From: Anisodus tanguticus
Lineage: Eukaryota; Streptophyta; Magnoliopsida; Solanales; Solanaceae
Assembly (NCBI GenBank): GCA_034509755.1
Contig: CM067561.1
Coordinates: forward strand, 3,104,646 to 3,168,645
Direction of reading: 5' to 3'
DNA: 64,000 nucleotides
The notes under the pieces are model-generated. The model did no database searches, was not told the DNA's origin, and saw only the letters and a list, made by a program, of their open reading frames with translations. Both the position numbers and the translations under genes were made by a program. Shown one piece after another: positions 59,496-64,000 of this stretch (position 1 is its first letter; each line of letters opens with the position of its first letter).

Positions 59496-62400
59496 TAAGG
59501 CTGGCCAAGTGGGCCAGGTCGGACCGGTCCCGGCCCGACACCGCCCCGGTCCCGGCCCGACACCTCCCCGGTCCCGGCCGAACCCGACCTTTGTAAAAAA
59601 AAAAAAATCAGTATCGGGACTCGAACCGGGACGGGACATGGTTTCGTCCCGACCCGACCCGGCCCGGCCCACCCCAGGCCCGCCAGTCCTGACCCGATTC
59701 CGCCCCGATTCAGCCCCAAACCCCCCGTTTGCAAAAATAGTCGTTGCACCAACGACCATTTTACATTTTGGCAATTGTGCAATGGCCATTTTTGGCCTCC
59801 CCAACCCCCTACCCCTTAATATTTATTTTTAACCCATAAGTTATTATATTTACACTTTAATCCAATTTTCCAACTATAAATAACTCATTTTCTCTTCATC
59901 TTTCTCACAAATCTTCTTACAATCTCTCAATCTATCTCTCTACACGTCTACATTGTTTACTAAATATTCAATTTTATTTACTCATTTGGGAATTGGGAGT
60001 GAAATTGGCAACTAGCTTGAGGATCTTCCATTGAGCAAAGTTTCAATTTTTAACCTCTCGATTACACGTCGACGTTACGTCGGCGTTTGGTACATTTGTT
60101 CTTTCATTAAATTATTAATTTATTATTGTCTGTTTATTTTATTTAGCGCACTTAATTTCATTTACTTTAATTATTTATTAGTATAATGATAAATTTATAA
60201 TGGAAGGATTTAAACGTATGCTTACGGGTAGGGGTCATGCTTCTTCTAGTAGGGGCAACAAGGGCAAGTGTCCTATTTCTAGACGAATCCTATTCCTACA
60301 CAAGATGATTTTGTTGATACCGAACATTTTCCTACAATACCATTAGATTTAGACGATGAGCTATTTTCTGGAACTCAAGAAGACTTTAATTTAGACGATG
60401 ATCTAGATGATACACCCACTAATGTTGATGACAACACACCCACTAGTGCACCTTCAACTAAAATGCCTCCTATTCCCCCTCTATGAGACGAGGTCCAGCA
60501 AAACGACCATTAAAATCAGATGCATGGATATTTTTTGATAGGGACATAGAGAATCAAGTAGCTAGATGTAAAATTTGTAAAGATGTTTTAAAATTTAAAA
60601 ATGGAAAAGGTCACTGTGGGATGGGGGGGGGGGGGTTTAATGAGACACGTAGTAAGGGCTCATCCAGTTAGGTATGCCCAATAAGAGGCTTCAAAATCGG
60701 GTGCGCAAACGCCCGCTCCATCGGGACAAGGTTCACATACTGATATTGTCCTGGACCAAGTACAGGGTCAAATTAACCCTATGACGGGGGGAATTATAGG
60801 CCCTAAATACAATAAACATAGAGATAGGGAAGTAATAGCAAAATTAGTTGTTGTGGAGGGTTTGTCTTTTTCATTTCCTTTCATCTCCCGGTTTTATTCA
60901 TTACATTAGAGATTTGTATAATCCTGCTTTTAACGGTTTTTCTAGATCAACTGTTAAGAGAGATGTATTTAAATTTGCACATGATATCAACAATATTTAC
61001 GTTTTTCATTATATCATTTTAATGGCAAAGTGGCTATCACTTCTAATATAGGCCAGAGTACTAACGACCATGATTATTTAACGGTAACTTGTCATTGGAT
61101 AGATTATAAATGGTCTATGCAAAAACGTATCTTAGCGTATAGATATATAGATGATAGGCACACTGATACTTTTATTGCAGAAAATATTTATCAAGTGTGC
61201 GATTATTGCGGAATAACTGATAAAATTATGACTAATACATTAGATAACGCTTCTTCTAACAATTACGCTATTACAATTTTTAAAAATAGTTTAACTCCAT
61301 CTTTTCCAGATCATTTTCATATAAAATGCGCTTGCCATATATATAACTTAATTGTAAAGGATGGTCTATCACTTTTTGAAGAAATTCTTAGTAAAATACA
61401 ATTTGCTATAAACTTTATTTTTAAAAATAATAGAATACAACGAAAAAAAGAATATAAAAAAACTTGTCACGATTGCCAACTACCTTATAGAAAAATTCCA
61501 GAAGAAGTACCCACTAGGTGAAATTCTTTATACGAGCAACTACTTGTTGCTTATGACTATAGAAAATCTATAACTTTATTTTTTAACTCTCATAATCAAA
61601 ATCCAGCTGATATGGTTGTAGATAGCGATTGGGTAAAAAATTTCGAACTTATTGTATTTTTAGAGAAATTTTTTCAAGCAACAAAAGAATTTTCCGGTAT
61701 ATATTATCCTACTATTTCAACTATGTTGTTTTATATAGCTCTAATATTTTTATTACTTAGTGAATATATGAAAAAACAAGCTTATATGACAGCTATTAAA
61801 AAATGTTTATCAAAATAAAAAAAAAATTATTCTTATTCCCACTATTTATATTATTGGTGTTGTATTAAATCTAACTATTAAAATAGACGGTACTAAATCA
61901 CTTATTGAAACTATTTACTATTGTATAGAAGTACTACCACCTCCAAGTCCCAAAAATCCAAATCACCCACCACCTATTGAACAAACTAAAGAAGAAGTGT
62001 TTTCTAGCGTAGAAGACCAATGCAAAAAAGTATATAGGTTTTACCAACAAGAAAGTGCTAGTAACCTATCGGTTTCCATACCATCTTATTCATCTTCAAC
62101 ACAACCTCACAAAAGACATGTTGTTTCTGCGGCTAGTATTGAAAGCCTCAGAAATATAATGTGCGGCTGTACTGCTACTAACCAAATTAGTGAGTTTGAT
62201 ATTTTTGTGTTTCCAGGGTTTTGTACCGTACCAAGCAGTTCTCAATGAAGAAGGACGTGAAGACTTGCTGAAATACTGGAGGGGGAATGAGAAGACATTT
62301 CTGACACTTTCAATGATGGCCCGAGATGTTTTGAACATTCAAGCGTCATCAACTACGTCTGAAAGCGCTTTTTCTGCCGGCATATATCAAATAGGAGACC

Positions 62401-63034
62401 ACAAACACTCACTAGCCGGAGATAGCTTGGAGATTGTAGTATTATTCAGAGATTGGATACGAGCGGAGCGGAGAAGGTGCGGTCAACCGGAGATCAACGA
62501 AGAAGAAGATGAAAACTACAACGAAATCTTATCCGAAGGTAGTGGAAGCGACGTGGATCAATTTGACCAACAAATACCAATTCCAACCGAAGAACCACAG
62601 GAAATTATTAAGAAACTAGAACAAGTTTTTTTCAGAATGTAATTTTTTTAATTGCAATTTTACTATGTAATTTACAACTTTTGAACAACACCACAAATTT
62701 GCAATTTTGACAATTGTATTTGTATTACAAAAAAATCATATGTCTATTAAATAATATAAGAGGCACAAAAACAGCATTGTGATATTTTTATTACACTATC
62801 TTGTCTTATTTAATTATTGAGTTTTTTTATACATATGTTATTAAAAAAGAAAAGAAGGAAAAACCGTCCGGATTCCGATCCCGATCCCGCCCCCGACCCG
62901 ATTCCGACGGGATCGGGACGGGACTTCGGCAAATCCCGCCAAAACCGATCCCTCCTGACCCGCCAGCCCCGATCCTGCCCCCTTCACCCGACCCGACCCC
63001 GCCAGTCCCGAGCCCGGCCCACTGGCCAGCTCTA
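59496..63034 (+). mobile_element. hAT (Ac-like) transposon with GC-rich subterminal repeats
   Basis: Ends TAAGGCTGGCCAAGTGGGCC (59496) and, on the - strand, TAGAGCTGGCCAGTGGGCC (63034) are inverted repeats with a few differences. Inside both ends are strongly GC-rich clusters of CCCGACCCG and CGGTCCCGGCC motifs (59520-59710 and 62870-63015), like hAT transposase-binding subterminal repeats. A clear 8-bp TSD is not visible (GTTTTCCG against CAAATAAC), so one end may be altered. The transposase remnant on the + strand supports hAT. Confidence 0.8.
60200..62642 (+). pseudogene. hAT transposase remnant (BED finger, dimerisation domain)
   Basis: Starts MEGFKRMLTGRGHASSSRGN. A BED zinc-finger follows from about 60514: SDAWIFFDRDIENQVARCKI, CKDVLKFKNGKGHCG, then a 13-G run (60629) that shifts the frame where GTGGLMRH would be expected. 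The central RNase H-like part is broken into frames: CHWIDYKWSMQKRIL near 61094, ITDKIMTNTLDNASSNNYA, then HIKCACHIYNLIVKDGL. The C-terminal dimerisation region is open at 62190-62642, with LLKYWRGNEKTFLTLSMMAR and SSTTSESAFSAG. Stops at several positions make it non-functional; the C-terminal part is the best preserved. Confidence 0.82.
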
Positions 63035-63244
63035 CAAATAACTGAAAAACATCTTGGATCAAATTTGCAAAAAAAAAAAGAAAAAGTGAAAAGAACATTT
63101 TTAAGTTGGCATAAGTTTGATCAAGTCTTGAATTAAGGTGTTTTTAAACTAAGTTCTTAATTGTTTTCAAGGAAGTTAGAAAATCTTTTATTAAGCTATA
63201 GTTTTGGGTTAAGGGAACAAACTCTTTAATGGTTGACCTTCTTT

Positions 63245-63246
<2 letters not shown>

Positions 63247-63280
<34 letters not shown>
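63247..63280. repeat. (TA)n microsatellite
   Basis: An uninterrupted TA run of about 32 bp. Confidence 0.95.
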
Positions 63281-63283
<3 letters not shown>

Positions 63284-63484
63284 AGTTTACTACTTATCTT
63301 TTAAAAATGAATATTTGGAAAGGAAACAAACAATTTGCTATTGGAAAAAAGACTTTGCATTTCAAAAGGAAAGATTTTAAGGAAAATGTTTCATTTTTTT
63401 ATTTGTGTGAAAAAGCTATTTTTTGGCGGCATATGATTTGAATGACCATATATATATTGCAATATTTTTAAACACTAAAGCAAT

Positions 63485-64000
63485 TTTTATTAAACAAGAC
63501 CCGATGTCAACCGTAATTTACGAATCATTAATATAGGGATGCCTAACACCTTTCCCAGGGATCATTATTTAAACCGTAATTTACGAATCCTTAATATCGG
63601 GATGCCTAACACCTTTTCCAGGGATCATTTGAACCCTTATCCGAACTCTGGTTTAATTTAGATTTTTTTCTTTTATTTTAAAAAACCCTTTAAATAATGA
63701 TTTCCTATTTTTTCTTATAAAATAGGTGGTGACTCTAAAATAAAAATAAATTCTAAGAGTCCACAAGTTATTCAGTAGCTTTTATGCTCTGCGTAAAAGT
63801 GAACCGTAACAACCGGAACTCATTGACTTTCGTATACTCCAACTTTGATATAAATTCGAGTTCAAATTGGTGTGGAAGTTACCGTCTTCCTATTTAGCTT
63901 CAGGCTTCGAAAAATGTCCTATGATTATAATTTGCAACTTTATTTTTGATACATGGGCATATGAAATTGAATATTAGGTGTATTGGGTTACATGTAAATC
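63485..64000. repeat. Tat/Ogre-like Gypsy LTR fragment with a 63-bp duplication
   Basis: CCGTAATTTACGAATC..GGGATGCCTAACACC occurs at 63511 and 63574, a 63-bp tandem repeat. The following CCGAACTCTGGTTTAA, AGGTGGTGACTCTAAAATAA and AAGAGTCCACAAG strings resemble LTR and leader sequence of Tat/Ogre-like Gypsy elements. No boundary or coding part is in view. Confidence 0.4.

Noticed and set aside
59449..59832. Pro/Arg-rich frames on both strands
   Set aside because: They reflect the GC-rich subterminal repeats of the hAT element and are not protein genes.
59488..63042. An 8-bp TSD for the second hAT element
   Set aside because: The flanks GTTTTCCG and CAAATAAC do not match. The element is still called from its TIRs and transposase.
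62801..63136. Pro-rich frame at the right end of the hAT element
   Set aside because: Same subterminal-repeat composition effect.

Overview
This window is nuclear DNA from a flowering plant, almost certainly Solanaceae. The evidence is plant-type GT-AG genes (an RZ-1 type RNA-binding protein and a chloroplast NADP-malate dehydrogenase with a transit peptide), Solanaceae TS-type SINE tails, Au-type SINEs, a Tekay/Del-like Gypsy chromovirus, several Copia families and TIR transposons. No bacterial, CRISPR or organellar features are visible. The species cannot be named from sequence alone.

Only two genes look functional. At the left edge, two exons (1612-2099 and 2417-2651, + strand) give the 3' part of an RZ-1 glycine-rich RRM/zinc-knuckle protein whose first exon lies outside the window. 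The main gene is NADP-malate dehydrogenase on the - strand, start codon at 59253 and stop at 42328. I could place 13 exons with consensus splice sites that join into one 437-codon reading frame, including all four thioredoxin-regulated cysteines. The gene is spread over 16.9 kb because introns 2 and 9 are filled with transposons. A single acidic exon of a NAC-type transcription factor (39545-39943) appears to be a gene remnant.

Layout. 1-3.3 kb: RZ-1 gene with a SINE in its last intron. 3.9-9.05 kb: candidate Helitron holding an Au SINE, a degenerate 2.7 kb hAT element (itself carrying a solo LTR) and a 120 bp MITE. 9.06-10.04 kb: promoter-like fragment, possibly pararetroviral. 10.8-13.1 kb: internally deleted Copia with a perfect target-site duplication (TSD). 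13.8-17.0 kb: inverted and tandem repeats, an Au SINE and a Copia LTR. 17.0-33.7 kb: a tandemly duplicated Gypsy locus (solo LTR, flank interrupted by a 4.9 kb Copia, then a 5'-truncated Gypsy with its 3' LTR and a second flank copy lacking the Copia). 34.4-41 kb: solo LTRs, a PIF/Harbinger-like element and the NAC exon. 41.8-59.3 kb: NADP-MDH and its intronic transposons. 59.5-63.0 kb: a second degenerate hAT element that ends 243 bp upstream of the NADP-MDH start codon. 63.5-64 kb: retrotransposon debris.

The most interesting structures are: (1) a Mutator-like Pack-MULE with a 9-bp TSD in NADP-MDH intron 9 that carries a pentatricopeptide-repeat (PPR) gene fragment and was later split by a Copia element; (2) a tandem duplication with a 4-bp microhomology junction whose two copies fix the order of Gypsy insertion, duplication, solo-LTR formation and Copia insertion; (3) an entire 331-bp TRIM retrotransposon in NADP-MDH intron 2; (4) two internally deleted Copia elements that keep LTRs and TSDs. 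All identity statements are hand comparisons, not database results.
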